Source: Clarkia xantiana subsp. parviflora
Taxonomy: Eukaryota > Streptophyta > Magnoliopsida > Myrtales > Onagraceae
DNA: 64,000 bases
Assembly: GCA_036873135.1 (NCBI GenBank)
Contig: JAPTYO010000015.1
Location: 6,929,387 to 6,993,386, forward strand
Direction of reading: 5' to 3'
Positions 11,680 to 21,679 of this stretch are shown here, piece by piece. Within the stretch, counting starts at the first letter, position 1. Each line of letters opens with the position of its first letter. Below the pieces are notes generated by a model that saw nothing but the letters and a program-made list of their open reading frames with translations, had not been told where the DNA came from and did not search any database. Made by a program: the position numbers and the translations under genes.

Positions 11680-14544
11680 TCATGGCTGGTTTGATGACGA
11701 TGTCGCGTAGTTGGTTGCAACAAATCGCCTTAATGCACCTAGCGTGATGCATTCTTCAATTTCCCAGTTTAATGGTGGACACATGTTTGTGTTGTGCCCC
11801 CAAGTTTTATGGTACTTGCACCATTCTCTGATGTCGTTGCCCAAGAAAGCTGTCTTCGGGGCAAGCGGACTTGGGAGCTTGTTTTCCAGCAGGTTGACGT
11901 AAATGTCTTCGGCCACCGTGTTTAGCGGTGTGAAGATGTTGTTGATATCAAAGCTTGCGTCTTCCTGGTTGTTCGTTTCTGCTCGAACTCCTTTGTCCCA
12001 ACTGAGGGGTGTACCCCACCTCAGTTCTTGCTCGCATAAGACTGCTGTCTCAAGCTTATCTTTTAGATCAGCCATGGTTTTTGTTGTTTGCCATCCATGA
12101 GTTCGTCCAAAGAGAAGGAAAGATTTGGCGTTCATGTTTGCATAGAACACGCTTATCACTTCTTCTCTTGTTGCTTTCGCGGTTGAGGCGTTGGAGGCAA
12201 ATTTGATGAAGTATTCCAAGATTTGCTCGTCTTCTCCCTGCTCAACGAGCCAAATCTGGTGCCATGGTGAGAACTGGATGCTTTCTTGCGGGTTCCAGAT
12301 TTTCATGGCTTGTTCCATCGGTTGCTTCTTTCTTTCATCGACCACTTTCTGCCTCTTGAAGGAATTTATCATGGCCACATGGTATTGGTGCTTTGCTCTT
12401 AAGGCATTGACGTAACAACGCCTTGCGGTTATCTGATCGCCAAGCACTTCTCTAATCCCATGTTCTGTCGGGAACTTCATCTTTTGATGGACGGTGGAGG
12501 GCACGATCACATAGGGATTGATCGTTGTTCGTCCCAAGATTCTGTTGTAGGCTCCGAGGGATTCGACAACTACGAAAGTGACGTTGATATGCAGTGCTCT
12601 CCACCCCTGGCCAAGGATGACAGGAAGTGTAATTGTACCCAAGGGTTGTGTAGCTGCTCCTGCGAAGCTAACTAATGAGAAGGTTCCTGGGGACAAGTCC
12701 TTGACAGATTTTCCTAGTTGCTCCAGGACTCTGATATGTAGAATGTCAGCGGAGCTTCCACCATCTACCAGAATTCTTTTCACATCGTACCCGTCAATAT
12801 CCATGGTAATGACAAAAGCATCATCGTTGGGGTAAACGATATGCTTCAAGTCTTCCCTGGAGAATTGGATGACTGCGTCTTCTTGCTCGGGTTGCTTGCG
12901 CTTTCCGTACTTTGGCAGTGTTGCTGCTTGGGATGCATAAATGTCCCGAGCATTAGATACTTGTCCTCCGGCGGCAGGTCCTCCGTGTATGACATTGATT
13001 ACTCCTCGCTTGGCTGGCGGAGGGTTGTCATGGACCTTCTCTTTTCCCTTGTTTGTTCTTTTTGACGACTCTGGTTGAGTCTTTCTTGGGGGATTGTTGC
13101 CCTGGTCAACAAATTGCTTCAATTCGCCCTTGAGGACGAAGTTGTTGATTCGGAAGCGTAGACTGACGCAGCTATCGGTATCGTGGCCGAAGACTTTGTG
13201 GTTTTCACACCACTTGTCCTTGTCTCTTCCCAATGGGCCTTTCCTGAAGTTGTTTGGTTCCTTCCACATATTCGCGTCCTTCATTTCTTTCAAAATTATA
13301 GACAGCGAGGCATTCAAAGGAATGCAGTCGGCCAAATTTACTTCTTTTGGCTTCTGAAAATCTCCTTGAAAGGGTCTTTTCAGCTGAGGTTGCCAATGTC
13401 TTCCTTGCTGACTGCCTGGGTGTGGCTTTTGTTGGTTCTGTTTTGGATTATCTTTTGCCTTAGCTGCAGCAATTTTTGCCTTGTTCTGGCTTCTGAACCT
13501 TTCGAGGTCTATGTATTCCTTGACTCTCGCGGCTAATTCCACCATTGATTCTGCTGGGCGCTTTGCCATTTTTTCGGCTAGGGCATTGCCTCTTCGTCCG
13601 AGGTTTCGAATGAATGATCGAACGATTTCTCCTTCAGTCAGGTTCCCCTGAATGTCAGAAATGTTCTGATTGAAGCGGACGTAGTAGTCGGCAAGGGACT
13701 CATCGTTTTGTTGTTGGACGTCGTCCAAAGCGTTTGCCCCTTTTAACAACGTGCGCTCGCCCATGTATCGTTGAATGAACTTGGCCTTTAGGTCTGCCCA
13801 TGAAGTAATACTTCCGCATGGCAGTGAGAAAAACCAGTGCGCTGCAGACCCGACAAGAGTTTGTGAAAACGTCATTGCGAAATGATGCGGGTTCTTTGTT
13901 CTGCCTAGTAGAGAGGCCTCGTGCTTTTGCACGTGTTCAATTGGGTCTCCTTTTCCACGATAGGGGTCGCCTCCAATTCGATACAGTGCGTCTGGGACGC
14001 GACTGTTAACTAGGTGGTCAGCGAATGGATGTGACGCCCTTTCTTCAAGAGCATGCATGCCCTTCATTTTTGCTTCCTTCATCTTCTTCTCCACCATTTC
14101 TTCTAGCATTTCGGCGGTAAACCCTTTTACAGGTTCAGCGTAACCTGTTGAAGGATTTTGCCGACCATTGTTATGGTGGATGTCAGATTGATCCTTGCTT
14201 GTGGCCATAAAAGGATCATCTCTTGTTGGTTGCTGTGGATGGTAGAATGGGGGCTGCCTTTCGTTCCTCCAGTGTTGGGCTCCTTGGGAAGGAGTATATG
14301 ACCGTGCAGGTTCATATCTTGCGTGTTGGTTCCTGCCCTGGAAAGGATTGCTATAACGAGTAGTGTCTTGCGACATCTCCCTTGCTAGCGCAGCATACTG
14401 TTGGTTGGTCGGAGGTGGCTGAGCTGCATATCCTTGGTTTTTTAGAGACTCGCGGAATGCGAGTAACTCTTCCAGCGCAGCCATCATTGCTGGAGTAACG
14501 GTGGGCATCGGGTTTGCCCCCGGTCTTTGTTCGCCCTGCGGCAT
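11680..14544 (-). CDS. Gag - protease - second Gag-like polyprotein of element B (954 aa)
   Basis: This would be a structural polyprotein of virus-like particles. Residues about 160-350 form a plant retrotransposon Gag domain (DALYRIGGDPYRGKGDP, AAHWFFSL, FIQRYMGERTLLKGANAL, ADYYVRFNQNISDI). A zinc knuckle of CHHC type follows at C446, H449, H454 and C459. An aspartic-protease-like segment has D594-G-G-S-S with a later GRTTINPY stretch (671-678). Residues about 765-840 look like a second Gag helical region (EQILEYFIKFASNAS, SFLLFGRTHGW, TMADLKDKLETAV). A second CHHC knuckle follows at C909, H912, H917 and C922. There is no polymerase or integrase. The frame is intact over 954 codons although the upstream leader is out of frame. 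Element C keeps the same order of parts. Confidence 0.85.
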   Translation of the reverse strand: MPQGEQRPGANPMPTVTPAMMAALEELLAFRESLKNQGYAAQPPPTNQQYAALAREMSQDTTRYSNPFQGRNQHARYEPARSYTPSQGAQHWRNERQPPFYHPQQPTRDDPFMATSKDQSDIHHNNGRQNPSTGYAEPVKGFTAEMLEEMVEKKMKEAKMKGMHALEERASHPFADHLVNSRVPDALYRIGGDPYRGKGDPIEHVQKHEASLLGRTKNPHHFAMTFSQTLVGSAAHWFFSLPCGSITSWADLKAKFIQRYMGERTLLKGANALDDVQQQNDESLADYYVRFNQNISDIQGNLTEGEIVRSFIRNLGRRGNALAEKMAKRPAESMVELAARVKEYIDLERFRSQNKAKIAAAKAKDNPKQNQQKPHPGSQQGRHWQPQLKRPFQGDFQKPKEVNLADCIPLNASLSIILKEMKDANMWKEPNNFRKGPLGRDKDKWCENHKVFGHDTDSCVSLRFRINNFVLKGELKQFVDQGNNPPRKTQPESSKRTNKGKEKVHDNPPPAKRGVINVIHGGPAAGGQVSNARDIYASQAATLPKYGKRKQPEQEDAVIQFSREDLKHIVYPNDDAFVITMDIDGYDVKRILVDGGSSADILHIRVLEQLGKSVKDLSPGTFSLVSFAGAATQPLGTITLPVILGQGWRALHINVTFVVVESLGAYNRILGRTTINPYVIVPSTVHQKMKFPTEHGIREVLGDQITARRCYVNALRAKHQYHVAMINSFKRQKVVDERKKQPMEQAMKIWNPQESIQFSPWHQIWLVEQGEDEQILEYFIKFASNASTAKATREEVISVFYANMNAKSFLLFGRTHGWQTTKTMADLKDKLETAVLCEQELRWGTPLSWDKGVRAETNNQEDASFDINNIFTPLNTVAEDIYVNLLENKLPSPLAPKTAFLGNDIREWCKYHKTWGHNTNMCPPLNWEIEECITLGALRRFVATNYATSSSNQP

Positions 14545-14852
14545 TTCTGTCTGGGATTCATCCCCATGTACTTCTGGCTCGAAACCAGGCGGATGCGCGT
14601 GGTGTTTGTCCCTTGGATCTCTGTGCTGTGTGTTGGCACATTGTCAGTCGGTATGGATGAAGCTACGGAAGTAGCTCTTGGGATGTGGGAGGGTCCCGAC
14701 TGGCTCCCAGCTGGAGCTTGGCATCCTGTTCTTTTGTTCGCCGGGGACTTCCTGGGACGCCCGGGCCTTTTTCTTGGGTGTTTCACCTCTTCGGGAGGGT
14801 TGTGATCACTCGCCATGATTTCTGCGGTACGGTAGCTTTTTGTTCGAATCAC
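14545..14852 (-). pseudogene. Gag leader with AT-hook-like motif, out of frame in B
   Basis: A frame beginning at ATG 14815-14817 reads MASDHNPPEE and then KRPGRPRKSP, an AT-hook-like GRP core. It is not in frame with the main Gag; sequence resembling the expected linker (GFEPEVHGDESQTEM) continues in the Gag frame just upstream of 14544. A frameshift near 14640 would explain this. Element C has the matching leader (MASNEQPPP, GPGRPRKTP) in frame with its Gag but with one stop codon between. Confidence 0.55.
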
Positions 14853-14866
14853 GTAGACGGCGCCAA
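14852..14866 (-). other. Primer-binding site, element B
   Basis: Minus strand TTGGCGCCGTCTACG directly inside the 5' LTR. The TGGCGCCGT core matches the complement of the tRNA-Asp 3' end. The bases after it diverge from a full tRNA-Asp match. Confidence 0.65.
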
Positions 14867-15702
14867 TGTTGCGTCCGGATTGAATAAGGTCGTGAGGACG
14901 CGTCTGTGGTTGTGCGGGCTGTAACCCTTCCGTCTGACGAGTGTTCAGGCTTACTCCCGGGTGAGGATTGTGTCTCGGATTGGTTGTGACTCAGTGCGGA
15001 TGTGACTCAGGGCGGATGTCACTCAGGGCGGATGTCACTCAGGGCGGATGTGACTCAGGGCGGATGTCACTCAGGGCGGATGTGACTCAGGGCGGATGTG
15101 ACTCAGGGCGGATGTGACTCAGGGCGGAACCTGCACTAAGGACCAATGCTAGCACGGAGAGGGGGGGTGGTGCTAGCGGAGCCCTCTCCGATGCTTAAGT
15201 CACTATAGTGGCAAAAAGGTAATTTCTAGAGAGAGAGAATTTCTAGAGAGAAGTCAGAGCTCAAAATACCAAAGTTGGGCAAATGAGAGAATGTGTGAAA
15301 ATGGGTGGCCAAGACCTCCTATTTATAGGCTTTCTTGGGACCGGACCCGGTTTTAAAGCGGTTTGATGACGGTTCAAGATCATGCGGTGACCGTCATCCT
15401 TGTTGGTAGTACGTGAACTTGACTTCTCTACGCGTAACGGTAATCGCGGATACGGTAATAGCGCGATACCCGTAAGGTAATCCGGACCTCGTCGGATTCG
15501 GGCAATTCGGCGAGGTCCGGATTGCCGCGCAACCCGGACCTCCGGATTGCAAGAAACCCGGAGGTCCGGTCCGGACGCGCGTAAAGGCGCTTCCGGACCG
15601 TTTTGATACCGTGGGAGGTGTTTTTAAACCGAGATGTAATTTTCGACACGTTTACGAGGCCCGAAATGTAAACACGAACCCGAATTGGACGCTTATCCAT
15701 CA
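14867..15702 (-). repeat. 5' LTR of element B
   Basis: 836 bp, TGTTGCGTCC to TTATCCATCA. It drives transcription leftward from the TATA box at 15319-15328. It has about nine copies of the 16-bp repeat (14985-15128). Near 15520-15560 it carries an extra copy of a GGACCTCCGGATTGC-type block absent from the 3' LTR. Confidence 0.9.
15319..15328 (-). promoter_or_regulatory. TATA box of 5' LTR B
   Basis: CTATAAATAG on the minus strand. The same ten bases occur in the LTRs of C (39600-39609) and of the copia element (40965-40974). Confidence 0.7.
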
Positions 15703-15746
15703 TCAGCCAAAGGGTTTCCGATGCCGAATTAATATAATATAGTAGA

Positions 15747-17577
15747 TAATATAATTCTAATAGTTTTAACATATGGTTGACAAGTAATAAAATTGAGTCG
15801 TGACATGTACAAATAAATCAATATAATTGGTCCAAGTCATTTTTTTATCTCTCATAGATGATGTAACACCATCTAACTAAGCTTTTCTAATAGCTTGGAT
15901 GATCTCCAAGCTCTCATATTCAATCTTAGAAACCGTTTCACTTTTAGTGTAGCATTTCCATTAAAAAAATCAGCTTCTTTAACTTTTGAAGAGTTACAAT
16001 TGAAATACATACATATAATTTGGTCAATACAAATAATTGAGACAAGAGTCTCTAAATATCTATTACCATATATAGAGAGTAAGATAAATAAAAAAAAAAA
16101 TCACGTTTTCGGAGGAAGCATCACTACCAGATAACACACATATGATGCAATGATTGAGACAAGGGTCGAAACGGCATCACAACAACAACGAACCATCTAA
16201 TCATAAAATTCTTGAAGGACTGGGGAGGTGCGAGGCGGAAGAACATTGTGAACGCATAGAGAGTGGCCACATAGAAGAGGGTCACCCTAGCTGCACGGTT
16301 TTCATTTTCACTCCATACTCCATTGCCGAGACAAATACTACTTACAAATATATTCATTTCTTATACTATCAGAATTATATTGTATATAGAAAGATATTAA
16401 AATTAATGGTTTTTTTACTTAATTGATTTTAATTTTACTTTAATTGCATATTGATTTATATTGTGATTTATCTAATTTGTAAATTTCCTTATTCATTTTT
16501 TCCAAGAATGCATATATTATATTAGGGTATTATAATTGTTGATATTATATGATCAGAATTAATTTAAAAATTTTGCTAAAAAAAGTTAATTTCACATTAA
16601 TTTGTTAGTGCATTCTAATTCTGAAACAAATTTGATATGTTTCATAATTATGTAATTCATTGGTCCCATGACACATAATTTTATATTCTTTAATAATTTA
16701 ATTCTTATTTTTGTTTGTGAAAAAAAATCTACTTTTCTTTATTTTAGTATACTGTACTTATCTGAAAATTATTTAATAAAAAAAAATATAAATTTAATTT
16801 CGAAAATTGTGATAAATTTTGTAGATCTATATTATTTATTCAACTATCATAATTACTACTATTATGCTATCATGTTAATTCTTTAAATTAATTTATTCGT
16901 ACTTAATTATAGTTGTTATATTGAAACTAATGCATTGTAAATTTAAATGAGAATTGATTTCTCCCATATTTATTTTACTCAATTAATTCTATTTATTCTC
17001 AGTATTTTAAGTTAACTAGGATGGTATTTAGTCACATATAAGTTAATAAGTGGTGGTTGCATTTGGCATGATATATTGATATTCAAAATGCAAAAGTTGA
17101 TCAATGTGTAAAACATCCTACTAATATGTCTCACCTTTTCTTTTTCTTTTAGCAGAATGATCATTTTAAGATTAATTAATTGCAGAGCCGGATCGAGCTA
17201 CGTTAAGAAAGGGTATCTCCCAAGTCTCAAATGTACTGGTTGGAATGGCTAAGCATCTGGGTCCATATCAATAAGCAAAAGTTAAACTTAAAAGCTTGAA
17301 ACGTATTTTTATTCATTAATAATGAACGTTGAAATTATTAATTTATAAATTAATTAAATATCCAAATTGAGAAATTTTATTGATGACCATTGTTTGGGCC
17401 AATTATCCAGTTTTTGTTTTTGGTTTATCCGATTAACATTTAATGTAGAATGATTGAATTAATAACTATTCATACTTTTAGCATAAAAAAAGAAATAATA
17501 TATATACACTTTGCAAAGTAAAAAAAATGTGTTAGTACATATGTTATAATTTACATACGAACATATGTGATAAAAAC
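15747..17577. other. AT-rich stretch, no confirmed gene
   Basis: Mostly AT-rich sequence of unknown origin. A less AT-rich island at 16130-16330 has a minus-strand frame (16124-16357) with a hydrophobic stretch (VTLFYVATLYAFTMFF) and could be a captured gene fragment, but no family was recognised. No RNA gene was seen. Confidence 0.4.
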
Positions 17578-18051
17578 TAGGGATGGGCAAAAAACGGGTC
17601 CGGCCGGACCGGACCGGAACTGGACCGGACCGGACCGTTTGGACCGGTCTAGACTGGACCGGTTCCAAACAGACCAGGTTTTGCAAGTGGAAACCGAGCC
17701 AAGAACCGTTTGTATACTTCTGATGGAACCGGTTTTAAACTGGACCGGACTGGTTTGGACCGGTTTTTTTAAACCCGGACTGGTTTTGGACTTGTTTTTT
17801 GTTTTTTAATTTTTAGTGTAAATCTGTAAATAAAAACGGGTCGTACTGGTTCCGATCCGGTTCTGGACCGGACTGGTCTGCTTTTTATAAAACAGTCCAA
17901 AACCGGTCTCGAACCGGTCCAGAAACGGTCCGGATTTTGTTGGTCAACTCTTGGTCAATGTCTAATTCGGTCCGGACCGGACCGGACTACTTAAACCAGT
18001 TCCAGTCCAGTTCAGAACCGGTCCAGGCCGAACCGGTCCAATGCCTCCCTA
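17578..18051. mobile_element. hAT-type MITE, 474 bp, perfect 8-bp TSD
   Basis: The ends are TAGGGATGGGCA and (reverse complement) TAGGGAGGCATT. Both sides carry the 8-bp duplication ATAAAAAC (17570-17577 and 18052-18059). The interior is almost wholly GGACCGG and CCGGTCC words in both orientations, so the element folds extensively. There is no transposase; mobilisation would need a hAT enzyme elsewhere. The frames at 17567-17809 and 17459-17686 are by-products. Confidence 0.9.
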
Positions 18052-18059
18052 ATAAAAAC

Positions 18060-18628
18060 ATATCAAATGCGTATGTTATAACGTAATCATGCTGGCACAA
18101 AAGAAAAAATGTTTTATTGCACATTATTTTTATTAAAAAAACCGTAAGATTTACTTATGGATAATTCATCGTGAAATTTCATATATAGCTTTCATAGAAT
18201 TATGTTCAAAGACTGTACTTATAATTTTGAGGGAATTTTTTTATATAAGTTATAAGTATATCTAAAATATTTTTTTTTATTAATAGAAAAAAAAAAAAAA
18301 AGATATTATAATATATGTATGATTATATAATTGCACTTAATGTATTTGAAAAACAAAAACATAAATAAATTTTTAATTATAAAATATAACTAATAGTTAT
18401 TTTAAAAGAGTAACAACTACTAAATAAAGATTATTATTATGAATCTTTTGTAACTATATTAGCAAATAACTTTAAATATAAAATAATAATAAAAAAAAAT
18501 ATTTACAATTGAAGCTTAAGATAACTAATTAACATTATATTATGGAAAAAAAATTAAAATTATATTAATAATCACCGATATTCGTTTTTAATATAAGATA
18601 TTAGAAAAAAAAATTCTATAAATAGATA

Positions 18629-18684
<56 letters not shown>

Positions 18685-19016
18685 AAGTTAAATTATTTTT
18701 ATGGATTATATAAATAGTATATGTGACTTTTTTGGCTAAAATATAATATGGGTGATTAAAAAAATTATTAATATTTATTCATATATTAAAATTTTAACTT
18801 CTTAGCGAGCCTTTTATACATAAATGTATATAATTATAAAATTAGAAGTAATCTTATAAATTATATAAATAATTCGACTGATTAATAAGTTATTCCCACA
18901 TTTTTTTTATAATATTGTGCTTATAATAATGTATAAAACTTTATATCTATAATAACTTTAAATTTATACAATAATATAGCTCTAATACTCTACGTAGTTG
19001 GTAAAAATATATACTC
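18060..19016. other. Very AT-rich stretch with (AT)n microsatellite
   Basis: Poly-A runs near 18287-18300 and an uninterrupted (AT)n at about 18632-18679. No gene. It is probably the interior of the Helitron that ends at 19045. Confidence 0.6.
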
Positions 19017-19045
19017 TCCGCGCAAAACGCGGGTAAATTAACTAG
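19017..19045 (+). mobile_element. Helitron 3' terminus (plus strand)
   Basis: A hairpin CCGCG-caaaa-CGCGG lies 12 bases upstream of AACTAG, followed by T at 19046: the Helitron 3' signature (stem-loop, then CTAG, inserted before T). The matching 5' end was not located; the element probably covers part of the AT-rich DNA to the left. Confidence 0.65.
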
Positions 19046-19705
19046 TTGTATTGTATTTTGGGATGGCCTCGGGCAAGCCTGAAATTAACTAGGGTTAAGT
19101 GTCATTTTGGTACCACATGTTTGCAAAAATTACACTGTTCATACCATTAGTATTTTTTTGTACCGAATTGGTACCATATGTTTCCAAACCTTACTGTTTT
19201 GGTACTTCCGTTACCATTCCGTCAAAAACGGTTGTTAAATGGCATGTGCCATGCACGTGAGCACCCAAAACTTTCAATTTTGTTACAATTTAGTCCATCT
19301 GATGCATCCTTAACTTTTATTTTGTTCAATTTAGTCCTAAAATTTCAAAACCAAACCATTTTCCCAAATTGACCTAGCCGGACCTAGTCATGGGCTAGGT
19401 CCGACCCTGGGTCGGGGTCACCAGACCCAGGCGACCCTGACCCAGTGTCGGACCTAGTCTGGGCTAGGTCAATTGGGACCTAGCCCCAATTTAACTCAAT
19501 TAGGGCTAGGTCCCAATTGACCTAGCCGGACCTAGCCTAGGGCTATGTCCGACCCTGGGTTGCGCATGGTTCGGTTCTTGCCAAATTGGAACTGGAATGG
19601 GAACAATAGAAATGTATCATAGCAGAACTGATTTAGAAGCCGTCCAAACCCTTTTTTTTTTTAATCACAAAATTCATAGCAAAGCTGGTTCATGACCGAT
19701 ATCAC
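19046..19705. repeat. Dispersed-repeat sequence with GACCTAGCC motif block
   Basis: 19095-19215 has two related copies of TTGGTACCA(C/T)ATGTTT. Positions 19370-19560 are built from GACCTAGCC and GGCTAGGTC in both orientations around GGGTCGGGGTC, giving strong self-complementarity. No coding gene; the frame 19178-19372 has no domain. Confidence 0.6.
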
Positions 19706-20134
19706 TAGGAGTGTAAACGAGCCGAGTATCTGTCAAGCTTGACGACTCGATTATTATATGTCAAGCTCGAACTCGACCGAGCTTTAATTTTGAAACTCGA
19801 ACTCGACTCGAGTCAAAGCTCGGCATAATCGAGCTCGGCTTGACTCGTTAACCAATTATACATTACAATAAATTAGCATTTGTTATAATTAAAAAATTCG
19901 AGCTCGACTCGACTATACTTGAACTCGGTTGACCTATGTAATAAATAATTAGTATTAAATTAAGAATAATAATAATAAGAACCAAGCTCGACTCGACATA
20001 TAAACTCGGAACTCATTTAGGCTCGCGAGTCATTCAAGCTGAGTATTATCGAGCTCGGCTCGGCTCGAATTTTTTCGAGTAGAATTCGAGTTTTGACCGA
20101 GTAGCTCACGAGTAGCTCGTCTCATTTACCCCAC
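19706..20134. mobile_element. hAT-like MITE of CTCGAGC-rich type
   Basis: One end reads TAGGAGTGTAAACGAG; the other is (reverse complement) GGGGTAAATGAGACGAG. The left inverted-repeat arm keeps a better end (AAGGTGTAAATGAG) with ATATCAC beside it, matching ATATCAC before 19706. This suggests an 8-bp-type target duplication with changes. The interior is GAGCTCGAC-like words. Confidence 0.55.
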
Positions 20135-21679
20135 AACCCGCTCAAATCTTTTATACAAAAAGAAAAATGGGAAAAATCTCTTATAGCACGGTTTTGACCA
20201 AATATGTACAAATATTTGAACGGTGGGTTGTCCATAACATTAATCAAAACCAAATTCTAATGCAAGATTGGTTGATGATACGGTTGGTCATTCCCGTGTT
20301 GGAAAGGAACATATCCATTTACTACTAGGGAGGGTGATAACTAAGCTTTTTTTTTTTGTAAGGCTCTAGCAAGTTGCTCATCTTCTTCCTATTGAGATTT
20401 CGAGTCTGTACATAAATTTTAGAGATAAATTTTGTTAAAATAACAATAAATAATTGGAATATATCGATATTTCGATACCATTATCACTCATAGCCACAGG
20501 GACATTTCTTTTATTTCATTGTCGTATTCAGACCACACGTCCTACAAATATTCAGCAGACCAAATTATTAAAGAGAACATAATTCAAGAATCTAAAATCC
20601 TTATAAAGTCATCTTCTCAAAATTTGAAGATGCAAGTAAGGTTCTTACCTACAACTTGAATGAGCATCATAATTTGGAGTTTCTACATAACTACCTTGGT
20701 ATTCCTGAAACAGAAGTATGCACTCATCTTCACTCCACCCTTCAATGTCAATATCCATGCCGCTACATATTCAGATGTAGTTGATTATAACCTAAAAAAA
20801 AAAAAACTCAATTTCTTTTTATTCAAGCTCTTTCTGTCAATTACCAAGTAAGTGGTACAATTCTATAAAAAAAAATCTTAACTAGTCTTAATTTTAGAGT
20901 TAGTATCAATTACTCATTTCTAAAATTTTCCAGCTTGATTGTTCTTCCTAGATAACGTTACAACTATGTTAAATCATTGCATGCATGAGATAAGCTCTAT
21001 CAAATTGGAATACCATTGTTGATTTTGATCCGACTCAAATATTGAAATTAGTCGAGAGAACATCCACAGAGCATACACATAGTATTTTAGCTTTAAAATC
21101 ACATAAAATAGCAGGTGAGCAAGAACTACCTTACCGAGACACGAGCAGCGAAGACCCTGCTCCGGCCGGTCACCACCCTACTCCGGCCGGCCGCCACCCA
21201 ACTCCGGCCGGTCACCACCCTACTCCGGCCGGCCGCCACCCAACTCCGGCCGGTCACCACCCTACTCCGGCCGGCCACCACCCAACTCCGGCGGCCACCA
21301 CCCAACTCCGGCCACCACCACCCAAAAACCATATAGTTGTTGATTTTTTGTGTCTGAAACTTTTAAGTTGTGAAAAAAGAAAGTATGAGAAATTACTTTT
21401 GTTGATTTTTTGTGTCTGAAACTTATTAGTTGTGAAAAAAGAAAGTATGAAAAATTATTTATGTTGCTTTGAGGTGTTAGGAAGTTGTATGGCGTTGAAA
21501 AAAGAATGTATGATGTATTATTATTGTTCATTTTAGATGTGTGAAAATTGTAAGGTCTTGAAAAGCAAAATATGATGGATTATTGGTGTTGTTTTTAGAT
21601 GTCTAAAAGTTGTAAATAGTTGAAAAATCATGTATTATACTAATAACAAATACATAATTTAAATTAAATTTTTATACTG
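19879..21679. repeat. Right arm of large inverted repeat
   Basis: Reverse complement of 1768-3534, ending TTTTTATACTG at 21679. The GC-rich minisatellite (21150-21320) is longer here. The reading frame at 21042-21419 is only this minisatellite read as HHPTPAG repeats. No host gene was recognised in the arm. Confidence 0.8.
21150..21320. repeat. CCGGCCGG-rich minisatellite
   Basis: Alternating units resembling ACTCCGGCCGGTCACCACCC and ACTCCGGCCGGCCGCCACCC, period about 18-21 bp, about eight copies. The left arm has roughly three. Confidence 0.85.

Larger units (their letters stand above)
4699..15702 (-). mobile_element. LTR retrotransposon B, gypsy/Tat-like, non-autonomous
   Basis: The element is a complete 11.0-kb insertion read right to left: 5' LTR 14867-15702, primer site, leader and Gag-protease-Gag' frame (14852-11680), a long repeat-filled 3' region (11679-5588), polypurine tract and 3' LTR 4699-5573. 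The flanks TCAAC (4694-4698) and TCAGC (15703-15707) are a 5-bp target duplication with one mismatch. Removing the element rejoins a Helitron end (GTGTCAAC/CAAAGGGTTTCCGATGCC) that matches the Helitron ends at 46700 and 53757. The LTRs differ mainly in tandem-repeat number, so the insertion is fairly recent. No reverse transcriptase, RNase H or integrase motif was found, so mobility would need enzymes from a related element. Confidence 0.88.
3535..15746 (-). mobile_element. Non-autonomous Helitron, split by LTR element B
   Basis: On the minus strand the element begins TCTACTATATTATATTAATT (from 15746 downward) and ends with a GC hairpin (CGCGC-aaa-GCGCG, about 3546-3560) followed by GGTTATCTAG at 3535. 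The flanking bases give the A/T insertion site typical of Helitrons. Without element B it is about 1.2 kb. The interior is AT-rich, with (AT)n at 3724-3741 and no helicase or Rep gene. The same 5' terminus (GGCATCGGAAACCC here, GGTATCGGAAG in the others) occurs in the array at 42593-57428, so they belong to one family. The right flank (15747 onward) does not continue the inverted-repeat arm as a simple insertion would predict. Confidence 0.7.

Noticed and set aside
3535..19045. A single large Helitron from 3535 to 19045
   Set aside because: Both positions are 3' ends facing outward on opposite strands, so they belong to two elements; a 5' end for the first is found at 15746.
21042..21419. HHPTPAG-rich frame as a proline-rich protein
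   Set aside because: It is the GC-rich minisatellite of the inverted repeat; the left arm has a shorter version and no conserved frame.
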